Of a DNA stretch of 55,025 bases, positions 48,048 through 55,025 are shown piece after piece. Location: positions 1 through 55,025 of the forward strand of contig DAOWHY010000035.1 in assembly GCA_030641185.1 (NCBI GenBank). The letters are read 5' to 3'. Position 1 is the first letter of the stretch, and each line of letters begins with the position of its first letter. A model generated the notes under the pieces. The model saw only the letters and a list, made by a program, of their open reading frames with translations. It did not search any database and was not told where the DNA came from. Both the position numbers and the translations under genes were made by a program. Origin of the DNA: Candidatus Moraniibacteriota bacterium. Lineage in GTDB: Bacteria > Patescibacteriota > Minisyncoccia > JAHIHE01 > JAGLIN01.

Positions 48048-48075
48048 ACCGTAGCACATCAAAAAGATTTGTCAA
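48048..48075 (-). promoter_or_regulatory. Promoter of the structured minus-strand transcript
   Basis: Minus strand TTGACA (48075-48070), 16-bp spacer ending in TGC, then TACGGT (48053-48048). Perfect -35 and an extended TGn before a weak -10. Confidence 0.65.
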
Positions 48076-48119
48076 GACCTGAAGAAAGTATTAGAATGAA
48101 ACTACATTGCTCTATTATA

Positions 48120-48300
48120 TTTGGAGTATCAAACAAGCCGCAGCGAAGTTTGACTGAATAACAATAAATTACAATCTTACGATTTTTCGGTAGAACTCCG
48201 CTCCGCTTTATTCTTAAAAAGACTTAATATAAAAACAAGCAGTTTGAAGATGTGTTTTATAAATTTTAGAAAAAAGGCGGAGCTATGTTCTACACTCCAG
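48120..48300. repeat. TTTGGAGTATCAAAC element, copy 2
   Basis: Begins TTTGGAGTATCAAACAAGCC with GCAGCGAAGTTTGACT, has GGTAGAACTCCGCTCCGC in the middle and AAAAGGCGGAGCTATGTTCT near the end, closing TACACTCCAG. Longer core than copy 1 (41371-41471). Confidence 0.65.
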
Positions 48301-48322
48301 TATATTAACAATTTATTTTTTT

Positions 48323-49936
48323 ATGAATAACCTTGAAATACTATTTCAAATAATTGGAGGAATAGCCATCTTGCTTTATGGCATTCATCTATCCGGCGTG
48401 AGCTTGCAAAAAATGCTCGGGTTTCGGCTGGAGGAAATATTGAAAAAAACAAACGAGAATCCAGTTAAGGGATTAGCGATTGGAACAGGGATCACGAGTT
48501 TAATTCAAAGCAGTGGAACAACAATGATAATGCTGATTGGATTTATCAGTGCCGGGCTTTTAACCCTGAAAGGCGCGATTCCCGTGATGCTTGGCGCGAA
48601 TATTGGCAGCACTATAACTATCCAGCTTGCATCTTTCAAATTGGGATTATACGCGCTACCAATTTTAACAACCGGCGTATTTATCCACATTTTCTCAGTT
48701 CGCAAGATCTACAAAAATTTTGGAGAGGCGCTAATCGGGTTTAGTTTCTTGTTTTTAGGAATGAACTTTATTTTTACCGGGACTCAATCATTATCTTTAA
48801 ATGAATCTGCTGTCGCGCTTATTAGCGTTATAGGATCTTCCGCATCTCTTTCAATATTTATTGCTGCCACTCTCGCAGTTGCGTTAAGAAGCAGTAGCGC
48901 TGTTTCTGTTTTTATCGTAGCGCTTGGAGTGTCTCAAATTATAGATCTTAAAGCAGCTATTTTCTTAATTTTTGGAGTAAATCTTGGTTCAAGTTTAAAA
49001 ATAATTTATTTAACTTTAACTGGAAGAGGATTTTTTGGAAGAATTGCTTTTCTAAGTTTGTTATTTAATCTATTCGGAATTTTTGTTCTCTTATTATTTT
49101 TTCAACACTTCCACTATTTAATAAGCGCTACTTCAGGAGATATCGGCAGGCAGATTGCCAACGCGCATACTTTATACAACATTATCGCCGCTTTAATATT
49201 TATTCCGTTTATTCCGTTTATCCTAAAATTGATGGATAAGTATGTGCCAATAAAAGAGTTTAAAAACAAAGAACTATTTTATCTTAACAGGAAATTACTT
49301 TATACTCCGTCTGTGGCTCTTAATCAGGTTAATAGAGCTGTAGTGGAAATGGGAAAAATTTCATACGAGATGTTGGAAGATTCTAAAGCAATACTTTTTG
49401 AGGGTAAAACGGAATTATTTAAAAAGGTTGAGGAAAATGAGGATAAGATAGACGAAATGACCGGAAAAATTTCGGAATACACAACCCAAATTTCCCAGCA
49501 AAATTTAACCAAAAAAGACGCAATGCGCCTTTATAGTTCAATGCATATTTTAACTGATACGGAACATCTTTGCGATCATATTTTAACCGTTGCTGAATTA
49601 TTGATTGATTTAAGAAATGATAAAATAGAATTTTCCGAAAAAGCTGTTCGTGAATTAACCGCTATATTTGGGAAATTAAAAATAATGCAAAATCTTGTTA
49701 TAAAATCGCTTGATGAAGATAATTTACATCTTGCTTATGAAATTATAAAACATGAAAATAAAGTTGACGAGATAGTAAAAAAAGCGCATAACAATCACAT
49801 AGAAAGAATAGATAAAGGAATGTGTCCATTGGAAAATGCTAAATATTTTTCTGAACTTCTAAATAACTTGGAGCGAATTGGAGATCATTATGATAATATC
49901 GCTTATGCTGTAGTGGACAGATTTAGATATAAGTAG
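48323..49936 (+). CDS. Na+/phosphate cotransporter family protein with PhoU-like tail
   Basis: 537 residues. Two inverted transport repeats: TGITSLIQSSGTTMIMLIGF (QSSGT at 62-66) with MLGANIGSTITIQLA, and ALRSSSAVSVFIVALGV with FGVNLGSSLKIIYL, about nine helices in all. Residues about 330-537 are cytoplasmic PhoU-like helices (LHILTDTEHLCDHI-like HILTDTEHLCDHILTVAELL, LLNNLERIGDHYDNIAYAVV). NptA/YjbB-type phosphate transporters have this layout. Direction of transport is not evident. Confidence 0.92.
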   Translation: MNNLEILFQIIGGIAILLYGIHLSGVSLQKMLGFRLEEILKKTNENPVKGLAIGTGITSLIQSSGTTMIMLIGFISAGLLTLKGAIPVMLGANIGSTITIQLASFKLGLYALPILTTGVFIHIFSVRKIYKNFGEALIGFSFLFLGMNFIFTGTQSLSLNESAVALISVIGSSASLSIFIAATLAVALRSSSAVSVFIVALGVSQIIDLKAAIFLIFGVNLGSSLKIIYLTLTGRGFFGRIAFLSLLFNLFGIFVLLLFFQHFHYLISATSGDIGRQIANAHTLYNIIAALIFIPFIPFILKLMDKYVPIKEFKNKELFYLNRKLLYTPSVALNQVNRAVVEMGKISYEMLEDSKAILFEGKTELFKKVEENEDKIDEMTGKISEYTTQISQQNLTKKDAMRLYSSMHILTDTEHLCDHILTVAELLIDLRNDKIEFSEKAVRELTAIFGKLKIMQNLVIKSLDEDNLHLAYEIIKHENKVDEIVKKAHNNHIERIDKGMCPLENAKYFSELLNNLERIGDHYDNIAYAVVDRFRYK

Positions 49937-49946
49937 AAGCATTTTA

Positions 49947-50095
49947 GCATACTAATATTTTAACATTTTAACAAAATCCCTGTTTATTTAATTTCTAAAA
50001 GTAATAATAGTATTTTAATAAATTGGATATTAGATATTTAAAAATAAGTTTGTTGAAAATTTTGTTAAAATGTTAATATGTTAAAATGTTAATAT
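49947..50095. repeat. Short-word palindrome (attttaacattttaac / gttaaaatgttaatatg)
   Basis: Left TAATATTTTAACATTTTAAC, AT-rich centre, right AATTTTGTTAAAATGTTAAT and three TATGTTAA-like words, ending about 6 bp before the next ATG. Confidence 0.72.
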
Positions 50096-50101
50096 GTTTA
50101 T

Positions 50102-51085
50102 ATGTTAGATACTACGATTGGAAATTGGATGGACTTACTTGTAATTTTTTATTTGTTTCTTCATTTAATAAGCGGGATGAGGAGAGGACTGTTTTCTATT
50201 TTTGTAAGTCTGATTAGTTTTATCTTGGCTTTGATTATTGCTTTTTTTACTTATGCTTATAGCGCCGTTTTTTTTATTGAAAATTTTGGCATAGACAATT
50301 CCTACGCGAATGTTTTAGGATTTTTTACGAATATTTTTATTGTAAAAATTATTATTTTTTTGGTAGTTTACAAGGCGCTGTCTGGAATCGCATCCACAAT
50401 CACTAATTCATTTTTAAATCGTTTGGTCGGTGGCTTGGTTTTATTTACATACGGGATAGTTATTGTTTTTTTAATATTTTCCATCACTCTTTCTTTCTCA
50501 CTGCCTGATTTTATGAACAAAGAGATATGTTCATCTACCACTGGAAAATTTGTTGAGAGCGATCCGTTGAAATTGAATGACAGATTTAAAAACATTTTCG
50601 GCGATATTCTAAAAACGACCATAGAAAAATTTGATTTTTTGACAGTTGAAATCGGAAAAAATGAAAAAATAGATCTTAATTTTAAAATTTCTGATCTTAA
50701 AATTGATGAGCAGATGGAAATAGATATGCTTGAAATGGTCAATTACGAACGAACTTTATCCGGGCTTAGTATATTAGTTGTTGATGAAAAAGCTCGTGAG
50801 GCGGCAAGAAAGCACGGAAGGGATATGTTTGAAAATGGATATTTTTCGCACGAAGATCTTAATGGCGGAAGCCATGATGATCGCATGAAAGAAACAGGAA
50901 CCGAGTTTATGATGTCTGGCGAAAATCTTGCTTTGTCACAAGATCTTGAATCAGCGCACGAAGGATTGATGAACAGCCCGGGACATAGAAAAAATATTCT
51001 CCATCCATTTTTCCACCGCGTTGGAATTGGAGTAATTGACGGCGGGGAATACGGGATAATTTTCGTCCAAAATTTCGCGGATTAA
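50102..51085 (+). CDS. CvpA-like membrane domain fused to CAP/SCP domain
   Basis: 327 residues. Four membrane helices (about 10-140; DLLVIFYLFLHLISGMRRGL, LGFFTNIFIVKIIIFLVVYK, NRLVGGLVLFTYGIVIVFLI) match the colicin V production protein family. A linker follows, then a CAP/SCP domain (about 210-327): MLEMVNYERTLSGLSILVVD, AARKHGRDM, YFSHED, SGENLA, HEGLMNSPGHRKNILHPFFH. CAP domains act outside the cell as enzymes or binders; the fusion ties one to the membrane. Activity unknown. Confidence 0.88.
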   Translation: MLDTTIGNWMDLLVIFYLFLHLISGMRRGLFSIFVSLISFILALIIAFFTYAYSAVFFIENFGIDNSYANVLGFFTNIFIVKIIIFLVVYKALSGIASTITNSFLNRLVGGLVLFTYGIVIVFLIFSITLSFSLPDFMNKEICSSTTGKFVESDPLKLNDRFKNIFGDILKTTIEKFDFLTVEIGKNEKIDLNFKISDLKIDEQMEIDMLEMVNYERTLSGLSILVVDEKAREAARKHGRDMFENGYFSHEDLNGGSHDDRMKETGTEFMMSGENLALSQDLESAHEGLMNSPGHRKNILHPFFHRVGIGVIDGGEYGIIFVQNFAD

Positions 51086-51317
51086 GATTAGCTTTTTAGG
51101 TTGTAGTTTGTTAGCTTTTTAAATAAAAAAAGAAGACAAAAAGTCTTCATATTGTTCGCCATGATTCTTTGCTATCATAATTAAAAAATTCGTCAATATC
51201 TAATATTTTATTTTACCATGAAAAAACATTCTTCTAAAAAATGTTCAAAAAACAAAACTGGGTTCAGAACGCCGAGTGTTTTTCGGAGTGATGTTGAAAG
51301 AAAAAATAAATCCTCTC

Positions 51318-51477
51318 GTCATTCCCGCACTGAAATAAAATTCAGCATAAACTCCGGCGGGAATCCAGTAAAGCTCAATAAATAATATTTCTCGTATAAT
51401 TTTAATAAAGTGAGACTAACTGGATCCCAGACATTTTTTTCTAAAGCTATCGCTTTATAAAAAATTCTGGGATGACA
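51318..51477. repeat. MITE-like element, GTCATTCCCGC...GGGATGAC family, copy 2
   Basis: 160 bp. Left GTCATTCCCGCACTGAAATA, GGCGGGAATCCAGTAAAGCT; core AATAAAGTGAGACTAACTGG shared with copy 1; right ATCCCAGACATTTTTTTC ... AAATTCTGGGATGACA. It fills the second half of the gap 51086-51510. The first half contains tagctttttag words and a small GAAGAC/GTCTTC hairpin (51132-51148). Confidence 0.82.
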
Positions 51478-51510
51478 AAACGAGAAAGTTTTAAAATAAT
51501 TTACACATAA

Positions 51511-52401
51511 ATGAAAAAAATAAAAGATCTGCAATTGAATTTTTTAATCCAGATTATTATCGCTTTTTTAATCACCGCCTCTCTTTCCTTGGCAACGGCG
51601 CATAATATGACGACTGGAAAAGTTATTTATACTTCAGAGCCCGTTCAATCTATCTATGTCCCGCCATCACCCGTTCCGCCGTATCAGCCGGCAGAAATTG
51701 GCGTGTTTCAATTTCTAGTTTCTTTTTTAATCGCGACTCTTTTAATGCTACTTTTTTTGAAAATATCTAAAGGTAAATTTATGTTTGAAATTTTCTTTTC
51801 CGGAGCGATAGTTTTTGGCGCGCAGGGACCTTTGGGAATTGTTTTTGTTAAATTTACCGCCTTTTTAGGCGCTATTGCTATTGTCGCTTTAAGATTTATT
51901 TATCCAAGAATTTTGACGCAAAATATCGCAATAATAATCGGTATTGCCGGAATCTCCGCAAGTTTAGGTATGAGCGTCAAACCATTGATGGTGTTAATAA
52001 TATTAATTCTTCTTTCTATTTATGATATTATTGCTGTATATAAAACACGCCATATGATCAAGCTTTTTAAAGAAATGGCTAAGAGAGGAGCGGTCCTTGC
52101 TCTTGTGGTTCCGAAAAGTTTTTCTTTGTGGTTTAATAAATTTGAAATAATAAAACCGGAAAATAAAAACGAGTTTATTTTTTTGGGAACGGGAGATTTG
52201 GCTTTACCTATTTTCTTTGCGATATCAGCCTTGTCGTTGGGAATTAGATTCTTTTTACTTATAATTTTCGGGGCAGTTATTGGGTTTGCCGTCAATCATC
52301 TAATTTTTATAAATCAAAAAGAGAGGAAACCGATACCAGCTCTTCCGGCTATAGCATTTTTTTCTATACTGGGATATGCCTGTAGTTTTATGTATAAATA
52401 A
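51511..52401 (+). CDS. Presenilin / signal-peptide-peptidase-like intramembrane aspartyl protease
   Basis: 296 residues, about nine helices. The three catalytic signatures are in order: YD (171-172, in LLSIYDIIAVYKTRHM), GxGD as GTGD (226-229, in FIFLGTGDLALPIFFA) and PALP (276-279). Asp172 and Asp229 would be the catalytic pair that cuts substrates within the membrane. This family is well known in eukaryotes and archaea and patchy in bacteria. A Pro-rich outer loop (SEPVQSIYVPPSPVPPYQP) follows helix 1. 12 bp before the next gene. Confidence 0.88.
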   Translation: MKKIKDLQLNFLIQIIIAFLITASLSLATAHNMTTGKVIYTSEPVQSIYVPPSPVPPYQPAEIGVFQFLVSFLIATLLMLLFLKISKGKFMFEIFFSGAIVFGAQGPLGIVFVKFTAFLGAIAIVALRFIYPRILTQNIAIIIGIAGISASLGMSVKPLMVLIILILLSIYDIIAVYKTRHMIKLFKEMAKRGAVLALVVPKSFSLWFNKFEIIKPENKNEFIFLGTGDLALPIFFAISALSLGIRFFLLIIFGAVIGFAVNHLIFINQKERKPIPALPAIAFFSILGYACSFMYK

Positions 52402-52413
52402 TATAATTAAAAT

Positions 52414-52848
52414 ATGCAACAAAAAGAAGAAAAATTCGTAAAAGTTGTTTTTAGAAGAATTATTATTCTGAAGGATTTTTTATTGAGCGGGTGTAAAATA
52501 ATTATTGCCAGACCTTATTGGAAAGATAAGCAAATAATGACGATCCTTTTTTTGAGCGTTTTGCTAAATATTTTCATTTGGATTTTTCTTTTTCAAAATC
52601 AAAAGGAAAACAGCTATCCCATTATCTTGCATTATAATTTATTTTTTGGCGTTGATTATCTTGGCAATTATGAAAAAGTTTATTTAATCCCACTATCCGG
52701 GCTTATTGTAATTATTGTAAATTCAATTTTGGGACATTTGCTGTATTTAAAAGAAAAATTAGCAGTTTATTTTTTGGTTTTTATTATTTTTATAATCCAG
52801 GTTTTTTTATTAATAAACAGCTATTTAATTATAAGAATTAATTCATGA
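52414..52848 (+). CDS. Membrane protein of unknown function after the presenilin-like protease
   Basis: 144 residues. Basic N-terminus, then three helices (about 42-62 MTILFLSVLLNIFIWIFLFQ; 91-112 VYLIPLSGLIVIIVNSILGH; 117-140). HYNLFFGVDYLGNYEKVYLI between helices 1 and 2 is the most distinctive part and recurs in CPR proteins of similar size, but no function is known. Likely co-transcribed with the protease (12 bp). Confidence 0.7.
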   Translation: MQQKEEKFVKVVFRRIIILKDFLLSGCKIIIARPYWKDKQIMTILFLSVLLNIFIWIFLFQNQKENSYPIILHYNLFFGVDYLGNYEKVYLIPLSGLIVIIVNSILGHLLYLKEKLAVYFLVFIIFIIQVFLLINSYLIIRINS

Positions 52849-52855
52849 ACATTAA

Positions 52856-52930
52856 AATATTAAAACACGAGAACATGTTGAGATTTCAAAATTTTGTTTT
52901 AATGTTTTGATGTTCTCGTGTTTTAATATT
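52856..52930. repeat. Perfect 21-bp hairpin with 33-nt loop
   Basis: Arms 52856-52876 and 52910-52930 are exact inverted copies containing TTAAAACACGAGAACAT. It is followed by TTTGGGG rather than a T-run. It may end the protease operon; made of aaaacac words like other palindromes here. Confidence 0.8.
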
Positions 52931-52937
52931 TTTGGGG

Positions 52938-52965
52938 TTGACATATGATTTCAATATGATACTAT
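52938..52965 (+). promoter_or_regulatory. Promoter of greA
   Basis: TTGACA (52938-52943), 16-bp spacer, TACTAT (52960-52965). A second TATGAT lies within the spacer. Confidence 0.75.
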
Positions 52966-52981
52966 GGTACAAGTGATTTTT

Positions 52982-53006
52982 ACCCAACTTATTTAGTGGG
53001 TTTTTA
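52982..53006 (+). promoter_or_regulatory. Terminator-like hairpin in the greA leader
   Basis: ACCCAACT / AGTGGGT stem with one bulge, followed by TTTTTAATTTT, about 10 nt after the expected transcription start and 64 bp before greA. It looks like an early terminator or attenuator. Confidence 0.55.
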
Positions 53007-53069
53007 ATTTTATAAATCGCTAATTTTAAGGTTTAGAAACATTATAAAATAATCAGATAAAACAAAAAA

Positions 53070-53531
53070 ATGGCAAAAAAATTCATTACAATAGATGGTT
53101 TAAAGAAATTAAAAGAAGAACTTAATTATTTAAAAACATCAAAAAGACAAGAGATATCAAAACGAATTCAGAGCGCGAAAGAATTAGGAGATCTGAGTGA
53201 AAATGCGGAATATTCCGAGGCAAAAGAACAGCAAGCTCTTAATGAATCAAAAATTGAAGAGTTGGAAGAAACTTTTAAAAATATTGAAACAATTGATGAT
53301 CGTCATTCAAAGTCCAATGTTGTGAATATTGGATCTACGATAAAAATGAAGAATGGAGAAATTGAACGCACTCTTACTATAGTCGGTTCAAATGAAGCCG
53401 ATCCGTCGGAAGGTAGAATTTCCAACGAATCACCTCTTGCAATGTCTTTTTTGGGGCATAAAGTTAATGATAAAGTTGAAGTTAAAACTCCAAAAGGAAA
53501 AACAAGCTATCTTATCTTAGAAATTTCATAA
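53070..53531 (+). CDS. greA: Transcription elongation factor GreA
   Basis: 153 residues, normal length. ITIDGLKKLKEELNYLKTSK, RIQSAKELGDLSENAEYSEA (tip with the acidic DLSENAEY), and the C-terminal FKBP-like part NEADPSEGRISNESPLAMSF LGHKV. It enters the polymerase secondary channel and stimulates cleavage of backtracked RNA. Own promoter and terminator; its leader has a possible attenuator. Confidence 0.96.
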   Translation: MAKKFITIDGLKKLKEELNYLKTSKRQEISKRIQSAKELGDLSENAEYSEAKEQQALNESKIEELEETFKNIETIDDRHSKSNVVNIGSTIKMKNGEIERTLTIVGSNEADPSEGRISNESPLAMSFLGHKVNDKVEVKTPKGKTSYLILEIS

Positions 53532-53553
53532 ACGATTTAAATCTAGTTATTAT

Positions 53554-53588
53554 AAAAGACGATGATTTTGAATCTCGTCTTTTTTGTA
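53554..53588 (+). terminator. Terminator of greA
   Basis: 9-bp stem AAAAGACGA / TCGTCTTTT with a 12-nt loop and T-run. Confidence 0.92.
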
Positions 53589-53642
53589 TCCCGCTTAATT
53601 ACGATAAATTATTAAAAGCGCTTTTTGTTTTTAATAGTTTAG

Positions 53643-53651
53643 TGATATAAT
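53643..53651 (+). promoter_or_regulatory. Extended -10 promoter upstream of dnaG
   Basis: TGATATAAT (53643-53651). No good -35. It would give a leader of about 285 nt running through a repeat element. Confidence 0.55.
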
Positions 53652-53719
53652 GAATTTAGATTAGTGGAAAGATGTATTGCAGAGGAAATTTTGGGTTACT
53701 GAAATATGATTGTGTAGAA

Positions 53720-53925
53720 TTTGTCATCCTGAACTTGTTTCAGGATATTTCAGCCATTATATTGATTTAGCCCACAAGTCACAAAGCATTTAACTAAACC
53801 GAAAACACAATTGTCGTATCAAACGGGAAGACACTTGAATTTTCATTGTAAACGAAAGGCAATACTGAATAGTACAAATTAAAACTTAAAATGTAAAAGA
53901 TCCTGAAACAAGTTCAGGATGACAG
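53720..53925. repeat. MITE-like element, TTTGTCATCCTGAACTTG family, full copy 2
   Basis: 206 bp. Left TTTGTCATCCTGAACTTG with TTTCAGGATA; right GATCCTGAAACAAGTTCAGG with ATGACAGA. Same length as the copy at 32967-33171 and similar core words (AAACCGAAAACACAATT). It ends 16 bp before dnaG. Confidence 0.87.
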
Positions 53926-53941
53926 AATCTAAGTTATCAAT

Positions 53942-55025
53942 ATGCTCATCTCTCAAACAGACGAAATAAAATCAAAATTGAGCGTGGAAGAAGTGATTTC
54001 GGGGTATCTTCAGCTACAAAGAGCGGGGAGAAATTTGAAAGCCAATTGCCCATTTCACAATGAAAAGACTCCATCTTTTATGGTCAGCCCTGAACGACAG
54101 ATGTGGCATTGTTTTGGCTGTGGCGAAGGCGGGGATATTTTTACTTTTGTAATGAAAATTGAAGGACTTGAATTTCGCGACGCGCTAAAATTGTTGGCAG
54201 AAAAAGCGGGAGTGGAACTTAAAAGTGCTGGTTATAAAAGCGGTGATAGCGGAAAGAAAAAAAGAATTTTTGAAGTTGTTGAAGTTTCCAGAAAATTTTA
54301 CGAAGAATGTTTGAAAATAAAAACGGGCAAAAAAGCATCCGAGTATTTATTAGAAAGGGGACTTTCAAAAAACACAATAGAAAAATTTCAGCTTGGGTAC
54401 GCGCCGGATTCATGGGATTTACTAAGTAAATTTCTACAGAAAAAAGGCTACAAAGAAAATGAAATTTTTGCCGCTGGAATGACCGTAAAAAAAGATCGCG
54501 GCGGATATTATGACAGATTTCGCGGCAGAATAATGTTTCCAATTAATAATATCAGCGAACAAACAATCGGATTCAGTTCTCGCGTTATGCCTGGACAGGA
54601 TGAAAGCCAGGCAAAATATATCAACACGCCAGAGACTATATTATATAACAAAAGCCAGGTTTTATATGGTTTGGACAAAGCAAAACTTGCGATCAGAAAA
54701 AATAATTCGGCGATTTTGGTGGAAGGCAATATGGATGTCATTGCCTCCTTTCAGGCTAAAATTGAAAATGTCGTCGCCGCTTCAGGAACCGCTTTAACAA
54801 ATGAGCAAATAAGAATTATAAAAAGATATACGGACAACGTTGCTTTTTCATTTGACTTAGATCCTGCTGGAATTAAAGCGGCGAATCGAGGAATAGAAAT
54901 CGCCCTGGCGGAAGGAATGAATGTTCAGGTGATCACGGTTCCCGAAGGAAAAGATCCCGCCGACTGCGTAAAGAATAATCCCGCTTTATGGAAAGAAGCG
55001 GTTAAAGATCCGAGTCCAATTATGG
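53942..55025 (+). CDS. dnaG: DNA primase DnaG, 3' end beyond window
   Basis: 361 codons are visible. N-terminal zinc-ribbon domain CPFHNEKTPSFMVSPERQMW with HCFGCGEGGDIFTFVMKIEG, the catalytic-core start (YDRFRGRIMFPINNISEQTI, GFSSRVMPGQDESQAKYINT, PETILYNKSQVLYGLDKAKL), Toprim motifs VEGNMDVIAS and FSFDLDPAGIKAANRGIEI. Makes RNA primers at the replication fork. Initiates at ATG 53942 right after a repeat element; no Shine-Dalgarno sequence seen. Confidence 0.97.
   Translation, partial: MLISQTDEIKSKLSVEEVISGYLQLQRAGRNLKANCPFHNEKTPSFMVSPERQMWHCFGCGEGGDIFTFVMKIEGLEFRDALKLLAEKAGVELKSAGYKSGDSGKKKRIFEVVEVSRKFYEECLKIKTGKKASEYLLERGLSKNTIEKFQLGYAPDSWDLLSKFLQKKGYKENEIFAAGMTVKKDRGGYYDRFRGRIMFPINNISEQTIGFSSRVMPGQDESQAKYINTPETILYNKSQVLYGLDKAKLAIRKNNSAILVEGNMDVIASFQAKIENVVAASGTALTNEQIRIIKRYTDNVAFSFDLDPAGIKAANRGIEIALAEGMNVQVITVPEGKDPADCVKNNPALWKEAVKDPSPIM

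Noticed and set aside
47827..48054. Plus-strand frame of 75 codons
   Set aside because: It lies across the hairpins of the structured transcript and the minus-strand promoter; no recognisable motif.
51218..51385. 55-codon basic frame (MKKHSSKKCSKNKTGF...)
   Set aside because: The second half lies inside a MITE-like repeat and no ribosome site or promoter is visible.

Overview
The window looks like a chromosomal segment of an AT-rich bacterium, most likely a member of the Candidate Phyla Radiation / Patescibacteria (inference). Supporting signs are the very low GC content, a ribosomal cluster reduced to infA-rpmJ-rpsM-rpsK-rpsD-rpoA-rplQ-rplM-rpsI, many small membrane-anchored proteins of unknown function, and several proteins of a kind common in that group: a one-TM baseplate-J-like protein, DUF11-like and PEGA surface proteins, a Gld-type ABC exporter and a bacterial Elp3. 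No rRNA, tRNA, CRISPR array, transposase or prophage was recognised.

Layout. 1-4.6 kb: 3' part of recQ, a winged-helix protein and a secreted/anchored protein. 4.9-10.2 kb: translation/transcription cluster ending in a clear terminator. 10.3-12 kb: an exported amidase-like protein with a structured leader, and a small membrane protein. 12.2-20.7 kb: envelope block (PEGA protein on the minus strand, mreB, two GT4 glycosyltransferases, a DUF11-like surface protein, an SH3-NlpC/P60 peptidase with no canonical start codon). 20.8-25.4 kb: GldA/GldF/GldG-type ABC transporter interleaved with two unknown soluble proteins. 25.6-31 kb: PKD surface protein, rmuC, NUDIX, SpoU-type methylase, Trm9-like methyltransferase. 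31-33 kb, minus strand: elp3 plus a zinc mini-protein. 33.2-36.7 kb: a membrane-tethered Clp-like AAA+ protein with a degenerate first ATPase domain. 36.7-47.4 kb: FAD reductase, cyclophilin, amino-acid permease, VanZ, mraY, a duplicated pair of anchored proteins, a D-aminoacylase-like enzyme, tgt. 47.4-48.1 kb: no convincing protein gene, but a promoter-to-terminator unit on the minus strand with extensive RNA pairing. 48.3-55 kb: Na/Pi cotransporter, CvpA-CAP fusion, presenilin-like protease, greA, 5' part of dnaG.

Two themes run through the window. First, almost every intergenic space is filled with palindromic repeats: about ten families of hairpin elements, several built like tiny non-autonomous transposons (two inverted terminal hairpins around an AT-rich core), plus arrays of 7-15 bp words arranged as large palindromes that end just before start codons. 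Several of these sequences lie inside genes in frame (elp3 twice, both glycosyltransferases, the NlpC/P60 peptidase, probably tgt). Second, several gene types best known from archaea or eukaryotes occur together: Elp3 with a Trm9-like partner, a presenilin/SPP-like protease, a geranylgeranyl-reductase-family flavoprotein, and a PKD protein whose tail resembles archaeal C-terminal sorting signals.

Most plus-strand genes lack an obvious Shine-Dalgarno sequence. Three small minus-strand genes (16.1, 29.8, 31.0 kb) and two exported proteins (10.5, 25.6 kb) have clear ones, and several of these also have near-consensus sigma-70 promoters, which suggests strongly expressed or more recently acquired units.
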